Assembly: GCA_016110215.1 (NCBI GenBank)
Contig: JADWQD010000009.1
Coordinates: 870,093 to 934,092, forward strand
DNA from: Capronia americana
Taxonomy: Eukaryota; Ascomycota; Eurotiomycetes; Chaetothyriales; Herpotrichiellaceae
Direction: 5' to 3'
Length of the DNA stretch: 64,000 bases
Shown: piece by piece, positions 1 through 10,046 of the stretch
How positions within the stretch are numbered: position 1 is the first letter of the stretch
Layout: each line of letters opens with the position of its first letter
Position numbers and translations under genes: made by a program
Notes under the pieces: generated by a model
Seen by the model: the letters and a program-made list of their open reading frames with translations, nothing else
Told to the model about the DNA's origin: nothing
Databases searched by the model: none

Positions 1-2
1 TG

Positions 3-152
3 ACGGCCGTATTCACAGAGACCCTGTACCAGGACGTGGTCCGGCACTGGAATCACGGCCCCGCCAAGTCCATGCCGTCGAGCAGTATAGTCCTATCGTC
101 CTTTCATCTCTCTGACCAAGGTGCCGTAATGCTCCTTCTGGTCCTCCGCTAA
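3..152 (+). CDS. Possible 3' end of a plus-strand gene running in from the left edge
   Basis: A reading frame is open from the first bases of the window to a TAA at 150–152. Its first 30 or so codons end mostly in G or C, as real genes here do, and read like ordinary protein (TETLYQDVVRHWN). The last 60 bases would overlap the 3' end of VPS52 on the other strand. Only about 49 residues are visible and I recognise no family. It could equally be untranslated or intergenic sequence, so this is a weak call. Confidence 0.22.
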   Translation, partial: TAVFTETLYQDVVRHWNHGPAKSMPSSSIVLSSFHLSDQGAVMLLLVLR

Positions 153-2123
153 TTTGCCCTTCGTATCGCTGATGATCGTCAACACCAGACTATAGTTGTT
201 ATATAGGAACTTGGCTCGTTTACTTGCATCCCCCGCACCCTTGGCTAATTTGCCCATCAACGTCTCGTACTCCGTCCTCAGCCGTGCCAGACTATTCGAA
301 ACGGGTTCGTCGTCGCCTGCCTCTGCGCTGAGCAGCAAAATGCCCTGCAGGAGTTGCCCGAAGCGCTGTGTAATCGCGTGGGGGGCAACCGATACCCTCG
401 ACGCGTCCGATGCCCCTCCGCCGACCAAGGAGAATGCCGCAGCGGCACCGCGGTTCCCGCTGCTTGGAGTGGGAACTTTCCTCAACGACTCGCAATGAGC
501 GTCCATAACCATTTGAAATCTTGGCCACAAAAGAATATTGGTGTAATTGACGTAGGAGTCCGCCACGGGGATCTTGCGTCTTTGCGCTTCAAATGCGAAG
601 TGCTGATTCAGACGCACGCAGAGAAGGAGGCCCAGGCAGTCGTTGGTGTTTTCGACAAGGGATTTTGTCAAATTGTGGCCCGTCGTGAAGGTCGTTTCAA
701 AGATCTCCGTCACGCGTCGGGATATCTGATGGTACGTGTTCGTTGCGAAGAGTTCTGTGACGACAGAATACTCGGCTGACACATTGTCGATGAGAGCCCG
801 ATTAAAGTTCCAGAACGGGATCTCGAGATAGTGTGCTGATTTGCTGTCTTCGGCCAGATAGGCTGGGATAGCAGTGGTGTCGGTCTTGGATTTGAGAATT
901 TCTTCTCGACGGCCGAGACTGAAGGCATCGTGCTGGGGAGGCGCCGGTTTAGACGAGCCGAGGACGTTTCGGCGTGCCGGAGCGGGATCCGAGCCAAGCA
1001 GGTCGTGTAGGTCAAAGGCGTGGATCTGGAGGGAGGAGAGGGCTTGTTGGTAGCGGGAGAAATGGCTGCTGTAGTACCATCGCATCGTGTTGACATATGC
1101 TTGGCCAATTTCTTCACCCAGCACGGGGTTGTTTCGGGCCAGGAAGACATAGAGGTCCTTGTATCTCAGGAACGTTTGCTGTTGAATTATTTGGGCGTTG
1201 ATGTTGGGTGAACGGAGTGCTTTGATCTGAGCCACAATGTAGTCTCGGATTCGTTCAATGGCTTTGGCTTTGAGGTCCTCAAGGAGAGGTTTCAGGTCCT
1301 GCAAAGCCTTGACCTGTTCTGAATTCTTCTCTTTTGCGTCTATGACGAGTGACCTCGCCTCAACCTCATTGATGGCTTTGACGAATGTCTCATCGATGGA
1401 ACCCTCGGCAATGGACCGCACGGTGAACGGAGAGAGGCTCACCTCTTCGACCGCAGGACCCAACAGCTTCTCAACATTGCGGCGGTTGTCGAGTTTGGCA
1501 TTCAGATGGATAGAACGGGCTTGTAGTTCTTCAATTTCCGCAGACACCTGGCCGAGTTCAGCTTTGAAATTGGTCAAATACGTCTCGACGTTTCTCAAGA
1601 CCTGATCGCATTCCAACACTGATTTATGAAAATCTTGGTATTTCTGTCGATTCTCTCTGGCCGACGGCTCAAGTGTATAGCTGGGCGCAGAGGGGGTTTG
1701 TGGTATTTCTCGGTCGGCAAATTCTTGGAGACTCAAGCCCTCGAAGTCAATGTCCTTGGCCGGCCAGCCGCGCCGAAACTTGGGTGCTGCATCTTGATCT
1801 TCCACATTGACGGGTGTCCCAAGTAGAGCCCTTAGCACGTTGACTGGGTCTGGCACATCTGGAGGAGGTCTCTGCTCAAACCGCAGAGCTGACCCGTTCG
1901 GTTGCCTGGGTGGGGATGTGAGAGAGGTGGTAGAGGTGTTCGCACTGAGGTCCAGAGATGTAGATGATCGGTTGGCAGACAAACCGAGGCCAGACAGTGT
2001 ACGTTGGGACTGCGCAAGCTGGGAGTTCTTGCGCGGAGCGGGAGAGTATGGTCTGGACGGCGTGAGAGACTCCCGTGGGGCTCCAGGCGTGGCAGCACCG
2101 GCAGTCAAGCGGTCCAGCCACAT
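93..2123 (-). CDS. VPS52: Vps52, subunit of the GARP tethering complex
   Basis: Single-exon gene of 676 residues, close to the usual length of fungal Vps52/Sac2 proteins. GARP (Vps51–Vps54) tethers endosome-derived vesicles at the trans-Golgi network. The first 90 or so residues are low-complexity and rich in Ser, Thr and Pro. Family similarity begins near residue 115 (FRRGWPAKDIDFEGLSLQEF). A long coiled-coil stretch follows at about residues 155–220 (heptads of E, L and K through VSAEIEELQARS), then the helical Vps52 core, including RYKDLYVFLARNNPVLGEEI and MRWYYSSHF near residues 320–355. The ATG lies in a good context (ACCATGTGG). It is divergent from eIF5A across about 400 bp. The family call rests on recognised conserved blocks; no search was run. 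Confidence 0.93.
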   Translation of the reverse strand: MWLDRLTAGAATPGAPRESLTPSRPYSPAPRKNSQLAQSQRTLSGLGLSANRSSTSLDLSANTSTTSLTSPPRQPNGSALRFEQRPPPDVPDPVNVLRALLGTPVNVEDQDAAPKFRRGWPAKDIDFEGLSLQEFADREIPQTPSAPSYTLEPSARENRQKYQDFHKSVLECDQVLRNVETYLTNFKAELGQVSAEIEELQARSIHLNAKLDNRRNVEKLLGPAVEEVSLSPFTVRSIAEGSIDETFVKAINEVEARSLVIDAKEKNSEQVKALQDLKPLLEDLKAKAIERIRDYIVAQIKALRSPNINAQIIQQQTFLRYKDLYVFLARNNPVLGEEIGQAYVNTMRWYYSSHFSRYQQALSSLQIHAFDLHDLLGSDPAPARRNVLGSSKPAPPQHDAFSLGRREEILKSKTDTTAIPAYLAEDSKSAHYLEIPFWNFNRALIDNVSAEYSVVTELFATNTYHQISRRVTEIFETTFTTGHNLTKSLVENTNDCLGLLLCVRLNQHFAFEAQRRKIPVADSYVNYTNILLWPRFQMVMDAHCESLRKVPTPSSGNRGAAAAFSLVGGGASDASRVSVAPHAITQRFGQLLQGILLLSAEAGDDEPVSNSLARLRTEYETLMGKLAKGAGDASKRAKFLYNNYSLVLTIISDTKGKLAEDQKEHYGTLVREMKGR

Positions 2124-2527
2124 GGTGAGTATGCAATTGTGAGAGAGATCATCATCGGGTTAGACGGTTCAAAGACATTACTCCCAAAAGCATATGGACA
2201 CAAGGCCCATCACACTCGTTTGGCCACGTGCTGCTATATTCCTCCGCAGTACGCTCGTTGACGAAAACATTCACCGTACAGTGCCAAGACCTGCACAAGG
2301 ACACACAAGGGAGGTTTGCCCGGCGATGCTATCGATTGGCAGTGGCGGTACTCCGCATCCCACTCTGCAACCAACATCTGCAACTCATATTTTCCCTGCG
2401 CCTGGTCTGCGTTCTCCCTCTCGACCATCTCTCTTTCCCGAGAATTTGTCGCACACCGACTTATACCGGTTCCTCCATCTCTAACTTCTCTCTACTCTTC
2501 TTAGCGGCATCTTCTCGTCTATCCACC
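2124..2527. promoter_or_regulatory. Shared divergent promoter region of VPS52 and eIF5A
   Basis: About 400 bp separate the two divergent start codons, so both promoters must lie here or overlap. A palindromic CACGTG (E-box-like) sits at 2225–2230. A strong pyrimidine tract runs from about 2472 to 2505, just before the eIF5A ATG, as is common in 5' leaders of highly expressed fungal genes. There is no clear TATA box. The assignment is by position. Confidence 0.5.
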
Positions 2528-3234
2528 ATGGCGGACAACGACGCGCAGGTAAGCAGTTTCCTGATCAACCCCGCTTCTATGCGCTGCCCTGGCACCGGCT
2601 CAGCCAGTCGTTGCAAACCAAGAGCCTCATCCGTTCTTAACTGACACGCTTGTGCGTCCAGCATGAACACACCTTCGAGTCTGCCGACGCCGGTGCCTCG
2701 GCCACCTACCCTATGCAATGTTCCGCCTTGAGAAAGAACGGCTTCGTTGTCATCAAAGGCCGCCCGTGCAAGATTGTCGATATGTCCACCTCCAAGACCG
2801 GCAAGCACGGTCACGCCAAGGTCCATTTGGTTGCTCTTGATATCTTCACTGGCAAGAAACTGGAAGATCTGTCCCCATCCACCCACAACATGGACGTCCC
2901 CAACGTGACCCGCCGTGAATACCAGCTGGTAAGAGGTCGAAATCACCAGTGTATGAAGGCTACGAAGTGCTAACTAGGACGGATAGCTCGATATCACTGA
3001 CGACGGGTTCTTGTCCCTCATGTCTGATGATGGTTCCACCAAGGATGACGTCAAGATGCCAGAGGGTGAAGTGGGTGACAAAATTGAGAAACTCTTCCGC
3101 ACTGACGAGAAGGATACCAGTGAGTTTCACTCTCAGTCTTGGCTTGAGCAGGTTCTTACACACTTTCAGATGTCATCGTCTTGACCGCCATGGGTGAGGA
3201 GGCTGCCATCGACGCCAAGGAAGCTCCGAAATAA
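2528..3234 (+). CDS. Translation elongation/initiation factor eIF5A
   Basis: Four exons (2528–2548, 2662–2928, 2987–3119, 3170–3234) give 161 residues, typical for fungal eIF5A. eIF5A binds the ribosome and relieves stalling, notably at polyproline, and also aids termination. The hypusination loop is intact: STSKTGKHGHAK, with the modified lysine at residue 55. The N-terminal SH3-like fold contains CSALRKNGFVVIKGRPCKIV, and the C-terminal OB domain contains the LDITDDGFLSLM block. All three introns are GT–AG. The first exon carries only seven codons and is followed by a 113-nt intron. The reading frame joins perfectly and reproduces family sequence across every junction, so the model is firm. 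Confidence 0.97.
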
Positions 3235-3808
3235 AGGGTCTCCGAGTCGAACTGCACATCTGCGACTTCCTATTCACGACTGTTGTTCTTATGGATCACG
3301 AAACCCATGTCACGTTCCAGAGCTGGTGTCGGGACTGGTCGCCCAATCGAGATATCTAACAGGCAGACTCGATTTTTCCTAGAGCTAGTTTGGGCAGTAA
3401 CTCTGTGGTCTGCCTTGAAAAGCAATCTTCTCATTCCATGAAAGATTTGCATGCCGGTGCATTTTGAAAAGTGGTAGCTAGACGAACAACAACAACCCAG
3501 GAATTACCAAAGCCAGCCCAATGATTCGCGTGCTTAGAAAGTAGTTTTGGTATTTCAGCCTGGTTTGTCAAAATGTGCAAATAGCCGACGGCTGATTGGT
3601 GCCACGGCAATTTCATCAATCGTGTCACACATCATTTTCTACTGTATACCCCAAGGTAGTTTCGCACACTGAAGACCTTTGCCGCGTTCCCGATCTCGTC
3701 GGTGCGAGATTTCTCACTGGCCTTTTGAACTTTCACAGCACTTTTCCGAAGCACATCGTATCGCCATGCTCGCAAAGCCCTTCCGGTCGCAGACACTCCG
3801 CCAACAAC
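3235..3808. other. Intergenic: eIF5A 3' UTR and upstream region of the RRN7-like gene
   Basis: I see no gene in these 574 bp. The first part should hold the eIF5A 3' UTR and poly(A) signals, and the last part the promoter and leader of the downstream RRN7-like gene on the same strand. No TATA box, repeat or RNA gene stands out. Confidence 0.5.
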
Positions 3809-5975
3809 ATGGACGGAGACGAGTGCGCCACTTGCGGCTCGACCGACTTCCATGACGAAGACGGGAGGATTTTCTGCCACAACGGGCACGATCAAGGCCG
3901 CGGCCTGACCACGGCAGAGGACGACGCCGATTTCGGGAGGCAAGGGACCGTTGTGCGGAAGAAAGTGGACAAGGAGAAGCAGAAGGTGTCGAGGGGTGAG
4001 TTCGTCCGCGCCCCTCGTCCGCGCCGCCGACGAAGAAAATGGCCATCTGTGCAATGCTCACCGGATTTCCCTAGTGCTTCGAGGAGCCAAAGCGTTCCAA
4101 CTCTTTCTCCAATCCTGGCAGTTCATCTTGTGGAAGCAATGTCACGTCCTGGTCCACCAGAAGGGTCTCCCGGCGGAACTGTGGGTAAGTACATAGTCAT
4201 CAATCATAGAAAGCTACATCTCTCTCCCTCGCCGCCGTTGGAGCCCTTGTTGACGCCCCCACCAGAGCGTCGTGCGGGACCTGTGGACGTTATGGCTTTC
4301 GAGACTAGGGAATCGACTGCAGGAACCCCCCAGCACCGCCGCCGACGAGCTGCCAGATACGAGCGGCCACGAGGCCGACACTACCGCTAGCTCTGGGACT
4401 GAAAGCGATACGGACCGCGACGCCTACGCGCAGAAGCAGCTGCGGAAGAAGACGAGGAGCAGATACTCGGCGCACAACTATCCAAAGCTCATCGACACCA
4501 TTGCCTTGGCATATATGGGTATCATTATGCTCAGGAGGCCAGTCGGTCAAGCGACATTTCTAAGGTAAGCACGAACCAATTGGTCGACCAGCGTCTTCCC
4601 AAGTTCACGCGCTGGGAGACGACCGAATCCAATGCCTGTCTGCGCTCTTCTCTGACGTGAGGGCTCATATAGATGGATCCTCGAAGAAGACGTCCCGTTC
4701 ATTCGCGCAATCCGGCACGTGCCCCAGGAGATGAAGGACCGCCTGCCCGGCGAGTACCACCAGTCCCTGGACACGACAACGCGGCTCCCTGGACCGGACG
4801 ACCTGCAGAAATCGATCTACCACCGCGCCAGGTGGTTCAACACCTCGTTCGGCATGGCCATGCCATCGATCAACCAGAATCTCTTCCTTCTGAACTATGT
4901 TCGCCACCTTGCTCTCCCACTCGAAGTCTATACTACCGTGCGCCGCTTGAACACGATCACCAAATACGACTTCACCTATCCTGCCACGGCGACACCGCTT
5001 GAGACCACACGGCGTCAGCCTACCACATACCCTGAAAGCCAGTTGATGTCGCTCGTCGTCGTTGCCACAAAGCTCCTCTTCCCCTTCGACTCGGACACCG
5101 TCAAACGTTACCCGAAAGACGCCAACGACCCCACCACACTGCGCATGAACTGGTCATCCTGGCTTGAAGCTAAAGGCAGGTTTGACAAGGACATCAGCAC
5201 CGCACGGAAGACGAATGGCCTGAAACCTGGATCCGAGATCCTCGTCACGGACCGCGATATCCTCGGCATGACGGACCAACAACTCGACCAATACATGAGC
5301 TGGTATCAACGCACGTGGATCAAGACCAGTGCAACATCCCCAAATACGCAGGTCCAGGAAGGCGGCAGCGGCAGCATGGACAGGGAAGTCCTCGATATGT
5401 TTCCTCTTCCTGACGTCCCGGAACCGAGGGAGGGCCGCGAACAGAACGAGAAACTCTACGCCGAGGAGGATACCAGGCTCACCGACCGCATAAAGCAGGT
5501 TCAGCACGCTCTGGGTCCTCGGCGCGCTATCTCGGAGGAAGAGGAACTCGAGCGAGGTCTCGAGGTCCTGCGCCCAGGCGCACAGTACCCTCGGTTTGCG
5601 AAAGCTGAAGATGTTGACCCCGCGGAGAAGGTGGCAGTTAATGGCCACGTCGCCAAAATCTTCCATGAGGAAGCCGCACAGACGGCTTGTTTGAGCTTGA
5701 AAGCCCTCATATCGGCGGTAAACCGGACGGAGGAGAAGATTGAGCTGTGGCTCGCAGCTAGGCGACGGGAGGACGTCTTTGGCGAGGACAAGTCCGCCAG
5801 CGATGGAAGCGGGGTGGGGGTCGAGGACAGCGATATAGATGAGGACGTTGCGGTTGTTCCCGAGACCAGTCCTCCCGGGAAGTTGGCGAAGGAATTGGAT
5901 GGGCTGGGACTCGGGCTGTCGCCGCATGCAGAGGACGACGATGGGGATGTTGATATGCAGATGCTCCCAGAATGA
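3809..5975 (+). CDS. RRN7: RRN7/TAF1B-like RNA polymerase I core factor subunit
   Basis: Four exons (3809–3995, 4075–4184, 4266–4564, 4673–5975) encode 632 residues. Rrn7 is the TFIIB-related subunit of the Pol I core factor that helps recruit Pol I to the rDNA promoter. Residues 6–27 form a zinc ribbon (CATC…CHNGH; C6, C9, C23, H27). Exons 2–3 join to give the family block FQLFLQSWQFILWKQ followed by VHQKGLPAELWSVVRDLW, the expected B-reader/linker and start of the first cyclin fold. The TAF1B cyclin-like region continues through exon 4 (ALPLEVYTTVRRLN, SLVVVATKLLFPFDSDT). The C-terminus from about residue 590 is acidic. Phases agree at all junctions. The large Ser/Thr-rich insert in exon 3 varies between species. 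Confidence 0.88.
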
Positions 5976-6180
5976 AACCGGCTCCGGTTGCTTGGTCGGT
6001 TTGGGGACGTACTGCCATCTTATTATTCATTGTGCCCCGCGCTGGATGTGGCATCGGCCTGTCCTGCAACTATGCATGCTGGTCACTGTACACGACATGC
6101 TCCGCCCTTGCCCTTGCCCTTGCCCTCCCTGTACTAACCCCACTACACACGATTCTGTCCTCGCTGTCCCCAACTTCACT

Positions 6181-6798
6181 TCACTTCACCCTCTCAACCT
6201 CACCTCCCTTCTCGCTCCATTCAACCCAGCTGCCGGGGAACTCTCCAATCGTGCCACCAAAGCCGGCCTGACCTGCCAGCCTCGCGGCAGCTCTGCTCCT
6301 CACACCGGCCTTGCAGTAGAAAATCACCTCATCCTCCTTCCCCGGCTTCTCGAATCCGAATCGCTCTTCAAACTCTTCCGCAGGGAGGAAGAAGCCGTCC
6401 GCGGCAGATGTTATTGGGAGATTCTTGGAGTTGGGGATTTTCCCGGTGGCCTGGAGTTCGGAGGGTTCGCGGACGTCGATGAGGATACGGTTCGGGGAGG
6501 GAGCGGAGGAGAGGGTCTGGATATCATCGAAGGTATAGAGTCTTGATTGTTGCGGAGGATTCGATGAGGAAGAAGTCTGATCTTTGCGGGCTGACAATGA
6601 TGTTGTGAAGTGTCGCTTTGGTTGGCGCAGAGGCATTGGGGTTCGGGCTGGATTCGAGGTAAGGAAGACAGGCACCGATGTGGAGAGACGGCCCAGCCGG
6701 CTGGACCGCAGGCCCTGGGAGGAATACCGAGGGGTTGATGAGGAGCAAAGTCCCCGGGAATATTGAGCCACGGAGTGGGCTACTCGCTTCGATGCCAT
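6181..6798 (-). CDS. Mitochondrial rhodanese-domain protein
   Basis: Single exon, 205 residues. The first 75 residues are rich in Arg and Ser with few acidic residues and contain a mitochondrial cleavage-like segment (KRHFTTSLSAR). A single rhodanese domain follows: YTFDDIQTL, ILIDVREPSELQATGKIPNS, and the active-site loop FYCKAGVRSRAAARLAGQ with the catalytic Cys and the Arg that closes the loop. The architecture matches small mitochondrial thiosulfate sulfurtransferases of the yeast Rdl1/Rdl2 type, which move sulfane sulfur between thiols. The gene is convergent with the RRN7-like gene, with 205 bp between stop codons. The substrate is unknown. Confidence 0.85.
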   Translation of the reverse strand: MASKRVAHSVAQYSRGLCSSSTPRYSSQGLRSSRLGRLSTSVPVFLTSNPARTPMPLRQPKRHFTTSLSARKDQTSSSSNPPQQSRLYTFDDIQTLSSAPSPNRILIDVREPSELQATGKIPNSKNLPITSAADGFFLPAEEFEERFGFEKPGKEDEVIFYCKAGVRSRAAARLAGQAGFGGTIGEFPGSWVEWSEKGGEVERVK

Positions 6799-8659
6799 GC
6801 TGTCCTGAGTCGACGCGTAGGAGGAGGATTGAGCTGCGAAGAATTCAATACCGAGTTAACTCACAGCTTCGGCGATTGTTCCAAACAGCCCCACCTTCCC
6901 GGGGAGGCCTCGGCAAATGACGTTGAGCGACGGAAATGATACCCGGGGTACTGTGACGCATTCGGCCAGATTGGTCAAAGTTCCACTTCTGTTAAACAAC
7001 TTTTACTGCAATAGCCAAGGCAAGACCGAAGGAAAGTGAGCAATCAAGAGCTATTTTCAGACTGCCCTGCAACCCTTGCTCTCGGATTCGCCTTTCCCAG
7101 GGAGTCTACAGAGCTTGTTGGCGGGTGCCGGCTCCTGTGTGAATTGACGAGCCATATTCGATAGGCGTGAAGGTTCACTGCAAGTGGCTTTCTGGCTAGC
7201 GCGGTCGGTCACCTGTGTTTCATCGCGAGCCGGAGCCTTACTTTCTCGTTTGCTGCATTGGAGAAGCCGACGCTGAATCCTGTCTCGATTTTGGCTATCG
7301 AGGCGAGTTCGGGAGGTGATACTGCTTACTTGCGCGGATCGCTAACACATAGATACGAATGCTTCGCGTTCTGTTCCTTCCTATTGACGTTCTCCAACGG
7401 GTCACACCGAGATGGAGGGGAAAGTATACAAGCTGGTATGTAGTTGTACATAGATCGGTCTAGCGGAGCCCTCTGAGAGCTCTTGCTGACAGGTGCTAAG
7501 TCCTGGTCTTTTCTCCTCCTGCAGCTCCACCACCAGGCCTGGGTTGTGGTGATTTCCAAAAATAGGCAGTCTCGAAATCCGCTGTGCGAAGGGTCTTGGG
7601 GATATCCTCGAATAATGTCGTTGACTGTGCTCAACAAAATCGTCCAGAGGTCCCCAGCGCAAGAGAACATCCCGTGGTCTCGGAACACTAGATTCTACCA
7701 CGGCTTCGGGTCTTGACTGGAAGTTGCAAGGCTGCTGAAGGCTGGTCTTGTATCAGTGTCGGGTGCGAGGTCCCGAGATTGTAATTAGATTGGCACTTGT
7801 AGTTCAACACAAGAGGAGCGGAGCCTGACCAACATGCAAAATTTTTACTGAAGCATCAACAGCATCAACAGCTGCTGTTTTGACCAACCTGCTACATAGT
7901 AACCTATCTCACAACCTCGGTTTGAACCCCCATCTATTGTGTGGGGTTCAATTACCCTTTCCGGAAAGTTGCTTCAGCCTATGATTACCTATTCTGGCCA
8001 GCCCACCCCACTCATCCACCCAAGTGCTAGGCTTCTTCGAGGTAGGTTGATTAGGATAGCGGACGTCCCAGGATGTTTCTTCCAACTGCCACTATGAACT
8101 GATCCGATCACGGCACATCGACAACGCCTGCTTTCCAGCGACGTTAGAGCCGTTTGTCACTCGCCAATGCAATTCCTAATTATTGGGTTCCGCTCGCCCA
8201 TTCAAGAACGTGGTTGTTCGCAGATCTCGCAAACAGGGCGAAAAAGGGTGCACCATGAACGGGATAGATGCCATCAAGACGAGTGTCTTTGTCGTCTGCG
8301 TCTTGAGATATGCATCGCGACGAGGAAGCTCACGAGTAGCCTACGATAACCTGCATGTGAAAGGAAAGCCGGATCTCCAGTCTGTTGAAGTTGATCTCAG
8401 TCTTGGGCGACAATTCGATCGGATATAAATTCGAGATCGCCGAGCGTGGCAAAGCAGCCGAGTGGGAGGAGAGAGTCGAGCGGAAGTGGTTTCAGCGTAT
8501 AGAAGCTTTCTATCACAGATATCCAACACTACATCCAAGGTACTACCTATAAACAAAATGCCACGGCTTCCTCAGATACAGACAATCCATACTCGTACAC
8601 GTTTGGCCGGTTCGCCCTCCCGTAAACATTCTCTGATCCAAAGCATAACACCCGAAATC
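6799..8659. other. Gene-poor stretch between the rhodanese and the repeat-bearing protein
   Basis: No gene can be supported in these 1.86 kb. Open frames are short, overlap each other on both strands and lack matching splice signals. A short direct repeat of AGCATCAAC occurs at about 7852–7872. The longest frame (minus strand, 7326–7670 from its first ATG) has no recognisable domain. Confidence 0.4.
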
Positions 8660-10046
8660 TCAGAAAAACGACTTCTGCGGATCTTGACTCATTGTTTCCC
8701 CCTTGACGCAGTATGTATAGCAGAGATCCTCGGCGCAACCCTCCAATTCATAGCGCTTTGAGATCTCGGTGAGTGAATCCTCGTCACACTCGTACTTGTA
8801 CAACTCGCGGCATTTGAGACATCGAGCACATTTATTGAAGTGCGGAGTGCCCTCCTTGTCAAGGTCCAATCGGAAGGCGTTCGACTGTTTCGGCTGTTCT
8901 CCCGGATGGTCAAATGGTTCGAAACCGTCAAGCTTCCCCACCTCGCGATTGTATTTCGACATCCTTTCTTTCATGTCCCCCTGATCGTCATTGTCGAAAC
9001 GACCTTGGCGGAGGCCATTAAAGATCTTGTCTAACGTCGAAGAGTTCTTGTAGATCGGCCGAGTCGCTGCGCATATGGGACCTCCATGGCCAAGACAGAA
9101 GAAAACCATGCGAGGCAGCCCAGCGACGGAGTCGGTGCATTCAAGTTGATGTTTCCGATTGCTCATCCCAGCGCCGCGGTTGCTGCCTTGAGGCTGAGGT
9201 TTCGGATTGCTCTTCTTAGCGCTGCTCGCAGGGTCGGGGCCTTTAGGCAGAGGTCTCAGATTTCCCAGCTTGCTGGTCAATTCCTCCAGGAAATTTTTGA
9301 CGTCACCTGTAACCAAGTGGTTAGTATCATCGTTTCATCGAGTGCGAGGCTCACTCACCTATATCTTCCGGAGGCTTATCACTCAACTTGTAGTGGAGCT
9401 CGATTAACAGTTCCAACTCGGATGCCATTGGAACATCCCGAGGCTCTGGGTTGTTCCCCAAGGGCGTTCCTGACCCCTGCAATTCCTTCCCCAACCGAAG
9501 TGCTGGTGGAATGTCTTTACCCTCGGCATCTTTCTCTGAGAGTGTTCCTGGCTGGTGCAATTCCTCCTTTGACTGAGATGCTGTCTGAGTGCCCCCATTC
9601 TCAACAGCTTTCTCTGAGGGTGTTCCTGGCTGGTGCAATTCCTCCTTTGACTGAGATGCTGTCTGAGTGCCCCCATTCTCAACAGCTTTCTCCCATAGCT
9701 TTTGTAAGTGCTTGTCCCAAGCTGACAAGGCCTTCCCCAGGTCATCTAAGAGATCCTTGGTGGCGCGATCATCATGACGGAGACTTTCTTTGAAATTCGT
9801 GTGGACTCTGTGACTGAAGGATAGTCGACTTCGAAGCCGCTTGAAAACTTCCCATTCCTGGACAACGGCCCTATCTTTGCGGAAATCGAGGACGCATTGG
9901 GTGATGCTATTCAGGTTGTTGACCGCCGCCATTGCATTGTTGATCGCATTGGGTTGGCCGGGAATCGTTTCACGGCCACGTTTTCGTTTCGAAGCCTTGA
10001 TATATTGGGTGGTTCGCCGCACAGTACGAAGATCTTGGTTAGCCAT
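8660..10046 (-). CDS. Unrecognised fungal protein with a 26-residue tandem repeat and Cys-rich tail
   Basis: Two exons (9359–10046 and 8660–9306) joined by a 52-nt GT–AG intron with a textbook ACTAAC branch point give 444 residues. The split codon and phase agree. I do not recognise the family. Visible parts are a basic, helical N-terminus (residues 1–115), then two nearly identical 26-residue units (EKAVENGGTQTASQSKEELH…) at about residues 119–170, a low-complexity linker, and a C-terminal Cys cluster (CARCLKC…YECDED…GCAEDLCYTYC) that could bind zinc. The repeat is a recent duplication because the DNA copies are almost identical. There is no signal peptide or membrane helix. It may be lineage-specific. 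The splice structure supports a real gene; function is unknown. Confidence 0.62.
9531..9692. repeat. 78-bp in-frame tandem duplication
   Basis: Two adjacent copies of a 78-bp unit (starting near 9531 and 9609) differ by only one or two bases. They encode two copies of a 26-residue motif inside the first exon of the minus-strand gene at 8660–10046. The length is a multiple of three, so the frame is kept. Confidence 0.9.

Noticed and set aside
7326..7670. Minus-strand frame of about 115 codons, considered as a transposon remnant
   Set aside because: There are no transposase or reverse transcriptase motifs, no terminal repeats and no target duplication.
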